A stretch of 64,000 nt of DNA from Paracoccaceae bacterium (lineage in GTDB: Bacteria > Pseudomonadota > Alphaproteobacteria > Rhodobacterales > Rhodobacteraceae). The stretch is taken from NCBI GenBank assembly GCA_016938875.1, contig JAFGTV010000020.1, forward strand, positions 62,001 to 126,000, in the 5' to 3' direction. Below the pieces are notes generated by a model. That model did no database searches. It was not told the origin of the DNA and worked only from the letters and a program-made list of their open reading frames with translations. The position numbers and the translations under genes are program-made. Below are positions 50,356 to 61,399 of the stretch, one piece after another (position 1 is the first letter of the stretch; every line of letters starts with the position of its first letter).

Positions 50356-51219
50356 CTACATTCTGGTGTCAGAGCGCAGCAGCACCAGTTCGACGCGGTT
50401 GTTGCGGGCGGCCATTGGCGCGCGCACTGCCAGCTTGCGGTCGGCATGACCGGCGACGCGCTGCACCCGTTCGGGGGCCAGGCCGTCGGCCTCCAGCATC
50501 TGGCGGACGACCTGGGCGCGATGGGTGGACAAATCCCACACCGGATTGTCGGCCAACACCACCGGGCGAGCGCTGACATGCCCGGCCACGGACACCCCGT
50601 TGCGCACGACACCAAAGGCCTGGCCGACGACGCCGATCAACTCTTGCAGCACCGCGCTGGGGGTCACGCCGTCCCGATCAAACAGCGGGGCGTCATCTAG
50701 GTCAAACAGCTCGACGATCAGGCCCTCGTCGGTCAGACGGGTCACGATATGGCGCAGGGCCTGTTCGCTCAGCATGCTTTCGCCGGAATAGCCGCTCAGC
50801 AATTCCTCGATCTCGCGCAGGGCGCGGGCCTCTTGCTGGGCGGCAGCGTCGTCGCGCATCTCGGCGGTGCTATCGGTGCCCAGCGGACCGCGGGCCTGAC
50901 GTTCCTCGGTCGGCTTGGCGCGCGAGGCGCCGGTGCCACTTTGGGCCAGGATCTGTTCGGAAAAGACACTTTCCCCGCCAAAGGCACCCTCGCCCCCCCC
51001 GGAAATGCGGTTCACCGGGATTGTCGGGTTAAAGTAATCCGCGATCCCTTTTCGTTGTTTTTCCGTCGTCGCGTTCAACAGCCACATCAGCATGAAAAAG
51101 GCCATCATCGCAGTGACGAAGTCGGCATACGCCACCTTCCAGGCGCCGCCATGGTGCCCGCCGCCCGCAATGACCTTTTTTCGCTTGATGATGACCGGCG
51201 CGTTGGTTCCAACCGCCAT
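50356..51219 (-). CDS. motB: Flagellar motor stator protein MotB
   Basis: Stator subunit that anchors to peptidoglycan. The 287-residue product has the single proton-channel helix with AWKVAYADFVTAMMAFFMLM; Asp33 is the proton-accepting residue. A plug-like stretch follows, then an OmpA-like domain with LSTHRAQVVRQMLEADGLAP and VAGHADRKLAVRAPMAARNN. Its partner motA lies 27 kb to the left. The 136-base region to its right holds the GMC remnant start. Confidence 0.95.
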   Translation of the reverse strand: MAVGTNAPVIIKRKKVIAGGGHHGGAWKVAYADFVTAMMAFFMLMWLLNATTEKQRKGIADYFNPTIPVNRISGGGEGAFGGESVFSEQILAQSGTGASRAKPTEERQARGPLGTDSTAEMRDDAAAQQEARALREIEELLSGYSGESMLSEQALRHIVTRLTDEGLIVELFDLDDAPLFDRDGVTPSAVLQELIGVVGQAFGVVRNGVSVAGHVSARPVVLADNPVWDLSTHRAQVVRQMLEADGLAPERVQRVAGHADRKLAVRAPMAARNNRVELVLLRSDTRM

Positions 51220-51298
51220 AGCACCACCTCGTATTCACCCATCTCCAGAAATAGGCGGCAGGGATGAAGGGGGGCTTAACGGATAAAATGCGAACTAT

Positions 51299-51526
51299 TC
51301 AGGCCCCGATCATCTGGGCCGCCTTTTCGGCGATCATGATGACGGGGGCGTTGGTGTTGCCGCTGGTAATCGTGGGCATGATGCTGGCATCGGCGACCCG
51401 CAGCCCACCCAGCCCGCGCAGGCGCAGCTCGGGGTCCAGCAGCAAAACCCGTGCGTTCCGGGCCAGGCGATTGGCCAGCACACACCCTGCACTGCCCGCA
51501 CCGACCACGATAAAATCGAACTCCAT
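51299..51526 (-). pseudogene. GMC oxidoreductase remnant with in-frame internal deletion
   Basis: A 75-residue open frame that joins the two ends of a glucose-methanol-choline oxidoreductase. Residues 1-32 are the FAD-binding start ([20 protein letters not shown]), and from about residue 33 it continues as the family's extreme C-terminus ([20 protein letters not shown], then [14 protein letters not shown]). The roughly 450 residues normally between, including the substrate domain and the catalytic histidines, are missing without a frameshift. The ribosome site AGGGGAGA and ATG are intact, so a short peptide may be made, but it cannot be a working enzyme. Confidence 0.85.
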
Positions 51527-51655
51527 CCCGATTCTCCCCTCTGGGCACGGTGCGTGAATGCACAGCGTGCGTGTCCCCTCCCGGACTTGTCGCAGCAGAT
51601 CGCGGTCCCACCCTCAGGGCAACCGCAAAACCACGCAAAACCGACGGAGGAAATC

Positions 51656-52579
51656 ATGACCCAGCCAATCCAAGGGGTGCACCACGTCACATCCCTGGCC
51701 AGCAGCGCCCGTGGGGTCGATTCATTCTTTACACGGATTCTGGGCCTGCGCAGGGTCAAGAAAACGGTGAATTTCGACGCCCCGGATGTCTATCACCTGT
51801 ATTACGGCAATGGGCTGGGGACGCCGGGCACCGTGATCACCCATTTCCCGTTCGAGGGTGCCAAACGCGGGCGGCCCGGCACTGGCGAAGTCTCTGTTAC
51901 GGCGTTTTCCGTGCCTTTGGGCAGCTTGGCGGGCTGGCGCGACCGGTTTCTGGGCGCAGCGGTGCAGAATCTGCGCGAGGACGTGCATTTCGGGCAGAAC
52001 CGCCTTCTTTTCCCGGGGCCCGACGGCGAGGTTCTGGCCCTGGTCGAGAGTGCCGACAGTCGCGCCCCCTGGACCGGCGGCGGTGTTGATGCGGATATGG
52101 CGATCCGCGGCTTTCACTCGGTTATGCTGCGGCTGGCCGATACCGCGCCCACAGCCCAGATTTTGGCATTTCTAGGCTATACAGAGACGCAAAGAGAGGG
52201 TGAAACCCTGCGCATGACCTTGCCCGACAACAATGGGGCGGGGATTGTCGATCTGGAAATCTCGGCCCTGCCGATGGCGGTCCAGGGGGCCGGATCGGTG
52301 CATCACGTCGCCTTTGCCGTGGCCGACCGCGCGACACAGGATACGCTGCGCGCGAATTTGACCAAGGCCGGGATGGGCGTGACGCCCGCCATCGACCGGG
52401 ACTATTTCCACGCGATCTATTTTCGCACCCCAGGCGGCGTCCTGTTCGAGATTGCGACCAACCCGCCGGGATTCACCCGTGACGAGGATCCCGATCACCT
52501 GGGCGAGGCACTGAAACTGCCGCGCCAGCACGAACATCTGCGCCAGCGGCTAGAGGGGGGCGGGCTGGTGCCGCTTTGA
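51656..52579 (+). CDS. VOC-fold ring-cleaving dioxygenase-like protein (MhqO-type)
   Basis: A 307-residue protein of two vicinal-oxygen-chelate modules. Module 1 starts GVHHVTSLASSARGVDSFF and module 2 GFHSVMLRL / VHHVAFAVADRATQDTL, with the metal-binding Glu in GVLFEIATNPPGF near residue 265. This layout is that of hydroquinone-type extradiol dioxygenases and the MhqO/YkcA group. ATG at 51656 follows GGAGGAAATC. It is a single gene, not in an aromatic-degradation operon, so quinone or electrophile detoxification is as likely as catabolism. Confidence 0.82.
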   Translation: MTQPIQGVHHVTSLASSARGVDSFFTRILGLRRVKKTVNFDAPDVYHLYYGNGLGTPGTVITHFPFEGAKRGRPGTGEVSVTAFSVPLGSLAGWRDRFLGAAVQNLREDVHFGQNRLLFPGPDGEVLALVESADSRAPWTGGGVDADMAIRGFHSVMLRLADTAPTAQILAFLGYTETQREGETLRMTLPDNNGAGIVDLEISALPMAVQGAGSVHHVAFAVADRATQDTLRANLTKAGMGVTPAIDRDYFHAIYFRTPGGVLFEIATNPPGFTRDEDPDHLGEALKLPRQHEHLRQRLEGGGLVPL

Positions 52580-52589
52580 CCCCGGACGG

Positions 52590-53747
52590 CTAGGTCCACC
52601 CCGCCGCGGACAGCACATCGGCCAGAGCCTCGGGCGACAGCGGCACCGGGTTGGCCTTCATGGACGAGCTGATAGCCGACGCCTCGGCGATCCGCATCAG
52701 CGCGCCCGCGCCGGCCAGGGCGGCGGGCGCGGGCAGGCCGTTGGCGGCGGCCCAGTCACCCAGACCGGCCAGGTCGCAGCCCAGCGCGGCCTGACACCAG
52801 GCGTCGATCCGGTCGATCCGCGCCACCGTCTGCGACCCCGGCGCACAAGCGGCCCTGTTCGCCAACAGCACATGGGGCAGCAGCCGACCACAGATCGCCC
52901 CGTGCGCCTCGCCCGTTTCCCCCCCCAGAACGCCCGCCAACCCATGCACCGCGCCCAACCCCGCATTGGTCAGCGCGATCCCGCTGACATAGCTGACATA
53001 GCTTAGCGCATCGCGGGCCGCCGGGTCGTCGGGGCCGGTCATCAACGTGGCCAGCGCGCCCAGACCGCGGGGGATCGCATCCCGACACAGCGCATCGGTG
53101 AACGGCGTGGCGCGCGCGGACAGGTACGGCTCGATCACCTGGGTGATCGCATCCAGCCCGCTGGCCAGGGTCACGCCGCGCGGGGTGCCATCGCAAAGCG
53201 ACGGGTCGATCACCGCCAGCCGCGCCATCATCCGATCATCGCGCAAGCTGACCTTTCGCCGGTGTTCGGGTACGCCGATCACGGCGTTTCGGGTCGCCTC
53301 GGCCCCGGTGCCGGCGGTGGTCGGAATCGCGACAAGGGGCAACGGATCGGCGGGCAGCGGGCGGCCCGCCCCGACGACCTCCAGGTGATCGAGCGGGGTG
53401 CTGTCGGTGGCTGGCACCAGGGCTGCCAGCGCCTTGCCCAGGTCCAGAACCGCGCCCCCGCCAATTGCAACGATACTGTCGGGGCGCTGGGCGCGAGCTG
53501 TGTTCAGCGCAGGCGTCAATATCTCAAGCGTTGGCTCGTTGGGGCACGATAGAGACGAAACGAGCGCGCCCGCCTCGTGCAACGCGTCGATCAGCGGGGC
53601 AGCACGCGCCGGGCTGCGGCCATGGACCAGGACGATCCGGCGACCGAAACCGACGATTTCGGGCACGGCGGCCAACACCTCTGCCCGTCCGAAACGGGTG
53701 CGCGGAGGCAGCACCAGGCCAAAGGGCGGCAGGCCCACGCCGGTCAT
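52590..53747 (-). CDS. Iron-containing alcohol dehydrogenase
   Basis: A 385-residue group III, metal-dependent NAD(P) dehydrogenase. Visible motifs: SIVAIGGGAVLDLGKALAAL (dinucleotide binding), AIPTTAGTGAEATRNAVIGV, ASGLDAITQVIEPYLSARAT and GAVHGLAGVLGGETGEAHGA, with the His metal ligands. Its start shares one base with the glpK stop (TGATG), so it is translated with the glycerol operon. This suggests oxidation of glycerol or a related alcohol or aldehyde; maleylacetate reductase is a more distant alternative. The exact substrate is not shown. Confidence 0.85.
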   Translation of the reverse strand: MTGVGLPPFGLVLPPRTRFGRAEVLAAVPEIVGFGRRIVLVHGRSPARAAPLIDALHEAGALVSSLSCPNEPTLEILTPALNTARAQRPDSIVAIGGGAVLDLGKALAALVPATDSTPLDHLEVVGAGRPLPADPLPLVAIPTTAGTGAEATRNAVIGVPEHRRKVSLRDDRMMARLAVIDPSLCDGTPRGVTLASGLDAITQVIEPYLSARATPFTDALCRDAIPRGLGALATLMTGPDDPAARDALSYVSYVSGIALTNAGLGAVHGLAGVLGGETGEAHGAICGRLLPHVLLANRAACAPGSQTVARIDRIDAWCQAALGCDLAGLGDWAAANGLPAPAALAGAGALMRIAEASAISSSMKANPVPLSPEALADVLSAAGWT

Positions 53748-55231
53748 CACACCGCCTGCGTCGCGGCCACGGCGGCCTGCCACCGGGCGTATTTCGCATC
53801 GCGCAGTTCTGACGTCATGGCTGGTTCAAAGCGGCGCTGCAACGCCCAGGTTTTCGCGAATTCGTCCTGCCCCGGATAGACCCCGGCGCGCATGCCCGCC
53901 AGCCAGGCCGCGCCCAGCGCGGTGGTTTCCAGCACATCGGGGCGATCCACGGGGGCGCCCAGGATATCGGCCAGGAACTGCATGGCAAAGTCAGATGCGC
54001 TCATCCCGCCATCGACGCGCAGCACGGCCTGATCCCCGCCGGGCCAGTCGGCGCGCATCGCCTGCCACAGATCGCGGGTCTGGAACCCGACACTTTCCAG
54101 CGCGGCGCGGGCCAGTTCCGCAGGCCCGGAATTGCGCGTCAGCCCATAGATCGCACCCCGGCACTGGGCGTTCCAATAGGGCGCGCCGAGGCCGGTAAAG
54201 GCCGGCACCAACACCACGTCCTGCCCCGGATCGGCGGCGTCGGCCAGGGCCTGGGTTTCGCTGGCCGCGCGGATGATCTTTAGCCCGTCGCGCAGCCATT
54301 GCACCACGGCGCCCGCGATAAAGATCGATCCCTCCAGCGCATAGGTCGGCACGCCGTCCAACTGATAGGCGATGGTCGTCAACAACCGGTTGCGCGACAC
54401 GACCGGCGCCGCCCCGGTGTTCAACAGGGCAAAACAGCCCGTGCCATAGGTCGACTTCATCATCCCCGGCTGGAAACAGGCCTGGCCCAGGGTGGCGGCC
54501 TGTTGATCGCCCGCGACGCCCAGGATCGGGATCTCGCGGCCAAAAAGATCGGGGCGGGTCACGCCGAATTCAGCGGCGCTGTCGCGCACCTCGGGCAGCA
54601 TGGCCATGGGGATGTTCAGCATCTCGCAGATTGTCGTGCTCCACCCCCCCTTGCGGATGTCATACAGCAGGGTGCGCGCGGCGTTGGTGGCATCGGTGGC
54701 ATGCACGGCACCGCCGGTCAGGTTCCAGATCAGCCAGCTGTCGACCGTGCCGAACAGCAACTCGCCCACCTCGGCACGGGCGCGGGCGCCGTCGATATTG
54801 TCCAAGAGCCAGGCCAGCTTCGTCCCCGAGAAATAGGGATCCAGCAACAGCCCGGTGGTGTCGGTGATCATCGGCTCGTGCCCGGCCTTTTTCAGCGCCT
54901 CGCACAGCGGCGCAGTGCGGCGATCCTGCCAGACGATGGCGTTGTGAATGGGGCGGCCGGTCTTGCGGTCCCAGACCAGGGTGGTTTCGCGCTGGTTGGT
55001 GATGCCGATGGCAGCAATATCGGTGGCGGGGATACCGGCGCGTTCGATCACCCCGCGGCAGGTGCCCGCGGTGGTTGACCAGATGTCGGCGGGGTCGTGT
55101 TCGACCCAGCCGCTGGCGGGATAGTGCTGGGGAAATTCCTCTTGGGCGGTGGCGGCGATCTGCATGGAGCGGTCGAACAGGATCGCCCGGCTGGAGGTCG
55201 TGCCCTGGTCGATGGCGAGAACATGGGTCAT
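53747..55231 (-). CDS. glpK: Glycerol kinase GlpK
   Basis: Phosphorylates glycerol to sn-glycerol-3-phosphate in the cytoplasm. The 494-residue product has the FGGY-family phosphate loop [17 protein letters not shown] (4-20), the glycerol-binding [20 protein letters not shown], and the second signature [20 protein letters not shown]. Length and motifs are complete. It follows the transporter genes and feeds GlpD at 61400. Confidence 0.97.
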   Translation of the reverse strand: MTHVLAIDQGTTSSRAILFDRSMQIAATAQEEFPQHYPASGWVEHDPADIWSTTAGTCRGVIERAGIPATDIAAIGITNQRETTLVWDRKTGRPIHNAIVWQDRRTAPLCEALKKAGHEPMITDTTGLLLDPYFSGTKLAWLLDNIDGARARAEVGELLFGTVDSWLIWNLTGGAVHATDATNAARTLLYDIRKGGWSTTICEMLNIPMAMLPEVRDSAAEFGVTRPDLFGREIPILGVAGDQQAATLGQACFQPGMMKSTYGTGCFALLNTGAAPVVSRNRLLTTIAYQLDGVPTYALEGSIFIAGAVVQWLRDGLKIIRAASETQALADAADPGQDVVLVPAFTGLGAPYWNAQCRGAIYGLTRNSGPAELARAALESVGFQTRDLWQAMRADWPGGDQAVLRVDGGMSASDFAMQFLADILGAPVDRPDVLETTALGAAWLAGMRAGVYPGQDEFAKTWALQRRFEPAMTSELRDAKYARWQAAVAATQAV

Positions 55232-55347
55232 GGCAAAATGGTCATCCTGTCAGATGGAAAGGGCCGGGGCGACACCTGCCGCCACGGCCCAGGTCTGGGG
55301 CAGAGTGCCCGACCCGGCCGGACCATACCAGCCCGACCGGAAACGGA

Positions 55348-57072
55348 TCAGTTCTGCCAGGACTGGATCAGCGCATCATACGAGATGGTGACCGGCTCGG
55401 GGTCCTCGTCGGCCAGCTTGGCCTTGGGCGCACCGGGCTGGCTAAGCCAGTATTCGGGATCCATCTCGTCGTTCATCTTGGGGCCCAGGTCACCCTGGAT
55501 CCCGGCGCGTTCCAGCCGGATCAGAACCTTTTCCTGATCCGCGCACAGCCCGTCCAGCGCCTCTTGCGGGGTTTTGGCGCCCGACATGGCATCCCCGATA
55601 TTCTGCCACCACAGCTGCGCCAGCTTGGGATAGTCAGGCACGTTGGTGCCGGTCGGCGACCACTGCACGCGGGCAGGCGAGCGATAGAATTCGATCAACC
55701 CGCCCAGTTTGGGCGCGCGCTCGGTGAAATGCTCGCTGTTGATGGTCGACTCGCGGATAAAGGTCAGCCCGACATCGGACTTCTTCAGATCCACCGTCTT
55801 GGAGGTGACGAACTGCGCGTAAAGCCAGGCGGCCTTGGCGCGGTCCACGGGCGTCGATTTCATCAGCGTCCAGGATCCGGCGTCCTGATAGCCGATCTTG
55901 GTGCCCTCTTCCCAATAGGCGCCGTGCGGGCTGGGGGCCATCCGCCACTTGGGCGTGCCGTCCTCGTTCATCACGGGCAGGCCGGGTTCCACCGTGGCGG
56001 CGGTAAAGGCCGTGTACCAAAACATCTGCTGGGCGACATTGCCCTGCGCCGGGATCGGGCCCGCCTCAGAGAAGGTCATGCCAGCCGCCGCGGGAGGCGA
56101 GTATTTCTGGAGCCACTCGATCGCCTTGGTGACCGCATAGACCGCAGCCGGGCTGTTGGTCGCGCCGCCGCGGGCCACGCAGGATCCGACGGGTTGCGAG
56201 TTTTCGTTCACGCGGATGCCCCATTCATCGACCGGCAGCCCGTTGGGTTCCCCCTTGTCGCCCATGCCGGCCATCGACATCCACGCGTCGGTATAGCGCC
56301 AGCCCAGGCTGGGGTCTTTCTTGCCATAGTCCATGTTGCCATAGACCGGGCCGTCCACCCCCAGATAGCTCAGGTCGCGGCCGGTAAAGAATTCCGCGAT
56401 ATCCTCATAGGCCGACCAGTTGACCGGAACGCCCAGGTCATAGCCGTACTTGGCCTTGAAATCCTCCATGTTCTTGGGGTCGTTGAACCAGTCGTAGCGG
56501 AACCAGTAAAGGTTGGCGAACTGCTGATCGGGCAGTTGATACAGCTTGCCATCGGGGCCGGTGGTAAAGCTGGTGCCGATGAAATCGTCCAGGTCCAGCC
56601 CCGGGTTGGTGACATCCGCCCCTTCGCCCGCCATCCAGTCGGTCAGGTTGCGCGCCTGCTGATAGCGCCAGTGGGTGCCGATCAGGTCGCTGCCGTTGAT
56701 ATAGGCATCATAGATGTTTTCGCCCGACTGCATCTGGGTTTGCAGTTTCTCGACAACATCGCCCTCGCCGATCAGGTCGTGGGTGATCTTGATACCGGTG
56801 ATCGCGGTGAACGCGGGCGCCAGCACCTTGGATTCGTATTCGTGGGTGGTGATGGTTTCCGACACCACCTTGATGTCCATCCCGACAAAGGGCTGGGCGG
56901 CATCGACGAACCACTGCATCTCTGCCTCTTGCGCGTCGCGCGGCAGCACCGACATCCCCGCGATCTCGCTATCGAGAAAGGCCCTTGCCTCCTCCATGCC
57001 GGCCCAGGATGGGCCCGACAAAAGGCCCAGCGCGAGGCTCAGCGCCGTTGTGGATTTGAAAACGTGGTTCAT
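55348..57072 (-). CDS. glpV: Glycerol ABC transporter substrate-binding protein GlpV
   Basis: A 574-residue periplasmic binding protein with a signal peptide (1-24, ending PSWAG). Family-like stretches include DIKVVSETITTHEYESKVLA, DAYINGSDLIGTHWRYQQAR and PDQQFANLYWFRYDWFNDPK. Its length and place match the GlpV subunit of the rhizobial GlpSTPQUV glycerol transporter. The rest of the transporter is encoded upstream. A 72-base gap with a 6-bp hairpin separates it from glpU. Confidence 0.9.
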   Translation of the reverse strand: MNHVFKSTTALSLALGLLSGPSWAGMEEARAFLDSEIAGMSVLPRDAQEAEMQWFVDAAQPFVGMDIKVVSETITTHEYESKVLAPAFTAITGIKITHDLIGEGDVVEKLQTQMQSGENIYDAYINGSDLIGTHWRYQQARNLTDWMAGEGADVTNPGLDLDDFIGTSFTTGPDGKLYQLPDQQFANLYWFRYDWFNDPKNMEDFKAKYGYDLGVPVNWSAYEDIAEFFTGRDLSYLGVDGPVYGNMDYGKKDPSLGWRYTDAWMSMAGMGDKGEPNGLPVDEWGIRVNENSQPVGSCVARGGATNSPAAVYAVTKAIEWLQKYSPPAAAGMTFSEAGPIPAQGNVAQQMFWYTAFTAATVEPGLPVMNEDGTPKWRMAPSPHGAYWEEGTKIGYQDAGSWTLMKSTPVDRAKAAWLYAQFVTSKTVDLKKSDVGLTFIRESTINSEHFTERAPKLGGLIEFYRSPARVQWSPTGTNVPDYPKLAQLWWQNIGDAMSGAKTPQEALDGLCADQEKVLIRLERAGIQGDLGPKMNDEMDPEYWLSQPGAPKAKLADEDPEPVTISYDALIQSWQN

Positions 57073-57114
57073 GGTTTCCTCCCTTATTGAACCGGTTTTT
57101 CATGTCGTGTCCGG

Positions 57115-57133
57115 GCGGGCCCCCTCTGCCCGC
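57115..57133 (-). terminator. Short hairpin between glpU and glpV
   Basis: GCGGGC-N7-GCCCGC (57115-57133) forms a 6-bp GC stem in the 72-base gap before glpV. No U-run. It may shape transcript stability so that the binding protein is made in excess over the membrane parts, a common need for ABC transporters. Weak evidence. Confidence 0.3.
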
Positions 57134-57144
57134 GCCGGGGCCGT

Positions 57145-57417
57145 CTAAACCCAGCGGAACACCGCCACGGCGTAAAGCGCGCAAACAAAGAGCGCACCCC
57201 ATTGCGGACCGGGCACCAACCCAAGCCAGGCAAGGTTGATAAAAGCCGAGCCCAAAAGCGTGATGAACAGCCGGTCGCCCCGGGTGGTCTCGATCCGCAG
57301 GATGCCCACGCGGGGCGTTTCGGGATAGCGGATCGCGAGCACGGTGAAGGTGATCAAAAGCGCAGCGATCACCATGAAAAACACCGCCGTGGGCCAGGTC
57401 CATGCCATCCAGTCCAT
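57145..57417 (-). CDS. glpU: GlpU, small membrane subunit of the glycerol transporter (DUF2160)
   Basis: A 90-residue protein with three hydrophobic stretches (about 5-29, 48-62, 67-85), of the DUF2160 type that sits between glpQ and glpV in rhizobial and roseobacter glycerol operons. Visible pattern: MDWMAWTWPTAVFFMVIAAL and RYPETPRVGILRIETTRGDR. It is required or accessory in glycerol uptake by operon analogy; the exact role is unknown. ATG at 57417 follows GGGAGCG. Confidence 0.85.
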   Translation of the reverse strand: MDWMAWTWPTAVFFMVIAALLITFTVLAIRYPETPRVGILRIETTRGDRLFITLLGSAFINLAWLGLVPGPQWGALFVCALYAVAVFRWV

Positions 57418-57439
57418 TGCAATCGCTCCCTTTTCCCGT

Positions 57440-58290
<851 letters not shown>

Positions 58291-58294
<4 letters not shown>

Positions 58295-59162
58295 GCCCCC
58301 TCCCTTTTGTCGAGGTTGACCATGACGGTGTAGAACACCCACGAAATCAGCAGGATCACCAGGAAATACATCAGCGAAAACGCCGCCGCCGGTCCCAGGT
58401 CGAATTGGCCCAGCGCCATCTTGACCAGGTCGATCGACAGGAACGTGGTCGCGTTGCCGGGTCCGCCGCCGGTCACCACGAACGGTTCGGTGTAGATCAT
58501 GAAACTGTCCATGAAGCGCAGCAGGATCGCGATCATCAGCACGCCCTGCATCTTGGGCAGTTCGATGTAACGAAACACCTTCCAGCGGCTGGCCTGGTCG
58601 ATCCGGGCGGCCTGATAATAGGCGTTGGGAATGGATTGCAGCCCCGCATAGGCCAACAGCGCCACCAACGAGGTCCAGTGCCAGACATCCATCACGATGA
58701 CCGTGGCCCAGGCGGCGACGAAGCCTTGGGTATAGTTGTACTCGATCCCCAACGCACTCAGCGTGTGGCCCAACAGGCCGATATCGACCCGGCCAAAGAT
58801 CTGCCAGATCGTGCCGACCACGTTCCACGGGATCAACAGCGGCAGCGCCATCAAAACCAGACAGACCGAGGCCCACGCACCCTTTTTGGGCATGTTCAGA
58901 GCCACAAGTATGCCCAGCGGCACCTCGATCGCCAGGATGATTGCGGAAAACGCCAATTGCCGGCCCAGCGCGGCCCACATCCGATCGCTTTGCAACATCT
59001 CGCTGAACCATTCCAGCCCGGCCCAGAAAAACTTGTTGTTCCCGAACGTGTCCTGGACCGAATAGTTGACCACCGTCATCAGCGGGATCACCGCCGAAAA
59101 GGCCACCAGCAACAGGACCGGCAACACCAGGAACCAGGCCTTTTGATTGACCGTCTTTTCCA

Positions 59163-59166
<4 letters not shown>
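58291..59166 (-). CDS. glpP: Glycerol ABC transporter permease GlpP
   Basis: A 291-residue MalF-like permease with six helices. Visible parts: VLPVLLLVAFSAVIPLMTVV at the N-terminus and the EAA-type loop QSIPNAYYQAARIDQASRWK followed by VFRYIELPKMQGVLMI. It overlaps glpT and glpQ by 4 bases each, so the transporter subunits are made together. Confidence 0.93.
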
Positions 59167-60239
<1,073 letters not shown>

Positions 60240-60250
60240 GCGTTTCCCCC

Positions 60251-61339
60251 TCAGGCCGCAAGCGCATAGGCGGCGGGTGCGACCAGGCGGCCATCCTCGC
60301 CAAAGATGTAGACATGGGTCGGGTCCAGATAGACCGGCAATTCGGTTCCGATCTGCAAATCCTGCACCCCGTGGATCAGCCCCACCCAGCGCTCGCCATG
60401 ATGATCGAGGTGGATAAAGGTTTCCGATCCGGTGATCTCGAACACCGCCAGCCGGGTCATGAACGTCATCGCGTCCGCTGTATGGCGGGCAATCTCCAGG
60501 TGGTTGGGCCGAAACCCCGCCAGATAACGCCCATCGGCCAATCCCGACAGCGGCCCGGCGGCCCCAATCGACTGCCCGTCGCCGAACATCAGCCGATTGC
60601 CGGTCTTGGCGATTTGCAGGAAATTCATCGGCGGGTCGGAAAACACCCGCGCGGTGGTGGCGTCGGTCGGCTGACGATAAACCTGCGGGGTGGGGCCGAA
60701 CTGGGTCACACGCCCCTGCCACAGCGTCGCGGTATTGCCCCCCAGTAACAGCGCCTCTTCGGGCTCTGTGGTGGCATAGACAAAGATCGAGCCCGCCTCT
60801 TCGAAGATCCGCGGGATTTCTACGCGCAACTCCTCGCGCAGCTTGTAGTCGAGGTTGGCAAGGGGTTCATCCAGCAGAACCAGGCCGGCCCCTTTCACCA
60901 GGGCGCGGGCCAGCGCGCAGCGTTGCTGTTGCCCGCCCGACAGTTCCAGCGGCTTGCGCTCCAGCATCGGGGTCAGCTGCATCATCGCGGCGGTCTTTTT
61001 CACCCCGGCGTCGATCTCGGCGGCCGATTTTCCCTGCAACCGCAGGGGCGAGGCGATGTTTTCATAGACCGTCATCGAGGGATAGTTGATGAACTGCTGA
61101 TAGACCATCGCCACGGCCCGGTCCTGCACCCGCATGCCGGTGACATCGGTGCCGTTCCAGATGATCCGCCCGGTCTGGGGCACATCCAGCCCCGCCATCA
61201 GCCGCATCAACGTGGTCTTTCCCGACAGGGTCGGTCCCAGCAGGACGTTCATCGTCCCCTTGTCCAGCGTCAGGTCGGTGGGATGGATATGCGTCTGGCC
61301 GTTCACGACCTTGGACACGCCCTCAAGCGTCAGCGTCAT
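60251..61339 (-). CDS. glpS: Glycerol ABC transporter ATP-binding protein GlpS, lacking the H-loop histidine
   Basis: A 362-residue nucleotide-binding subunit. Walker A is GPTLSGKTT (35-43), the signature LSGGQQQR is canonical (133-140), Walker B is LVLLDEP (153-159). The switch region reads YATTEPEEALLL (188-199) so that Thr191 replaces the usual His. It is the first transporter gene after glpD. A 12-codon open frame with its own strong ribosome site runs into its ATG. Confidence 0.93.
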   Translation of the reverse strand: MTLTLEGVSKVVNGQTHIHPTDLTLDKGTMNVLLGPTLSGKTTLMRLMAGLDVPQTGRIIWNGTDVTGMRVQDRAVAMVYQQFINYPSMTVYENIASPLRLQGKSAAEIDAGVKKTAAMMQLTPMLERKPLELSGGQQQRCALARALVKGAGLVLLDEPLANLDYKLREELRVEIPRIFEEAGSIFVYATTEPEEALLLGGNTATLWQGRVTQFGPTPQVYRQPTDATTARVFSDPPMNFLQIAKTGNRLMFGDGQSIGAAGPLSGLADGRYLAGFRPNHLEIARHTADAMTFMTRLAVFEITGSETFIHLDHHGERWVGLIHGVQDLQIGTELPVYLDPTHVYIFGEDGRLVAPAAYALAA

Positions 61340-61374
61340 CGCGCCTGCCCTCCCAAAATGCTGATCTGCTCCAT
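61336..61374 (-). CDS. Possible 12-residue leader peptide coupled to glpS
   Basis: On the minus strand ATG at 61374 starts MEQISILGGQAR, stopping with TGA that overlaps the glpS start (ATGA). A strong ribosome site GGGAGGAG lies 3 bases before this ATG, close to the one before glpD. It is too short to judge by composition. It may couple glpS translation to an upstream ribosome entry, or be a chance frame. Confidence 0.35.
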   Translation of the reverse strand: MEQISILGGQAR

Positions 61375-61399
61375 TGCTCCTCCCAAAGCGTTGGCATCG

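Noticed and set aside
55075-57090. A 671-codon plus-strand open frame opposite glpV and glpK
   Set aside because: Antisense shadow of the binding-protein gene with no recognisable protein pattern.
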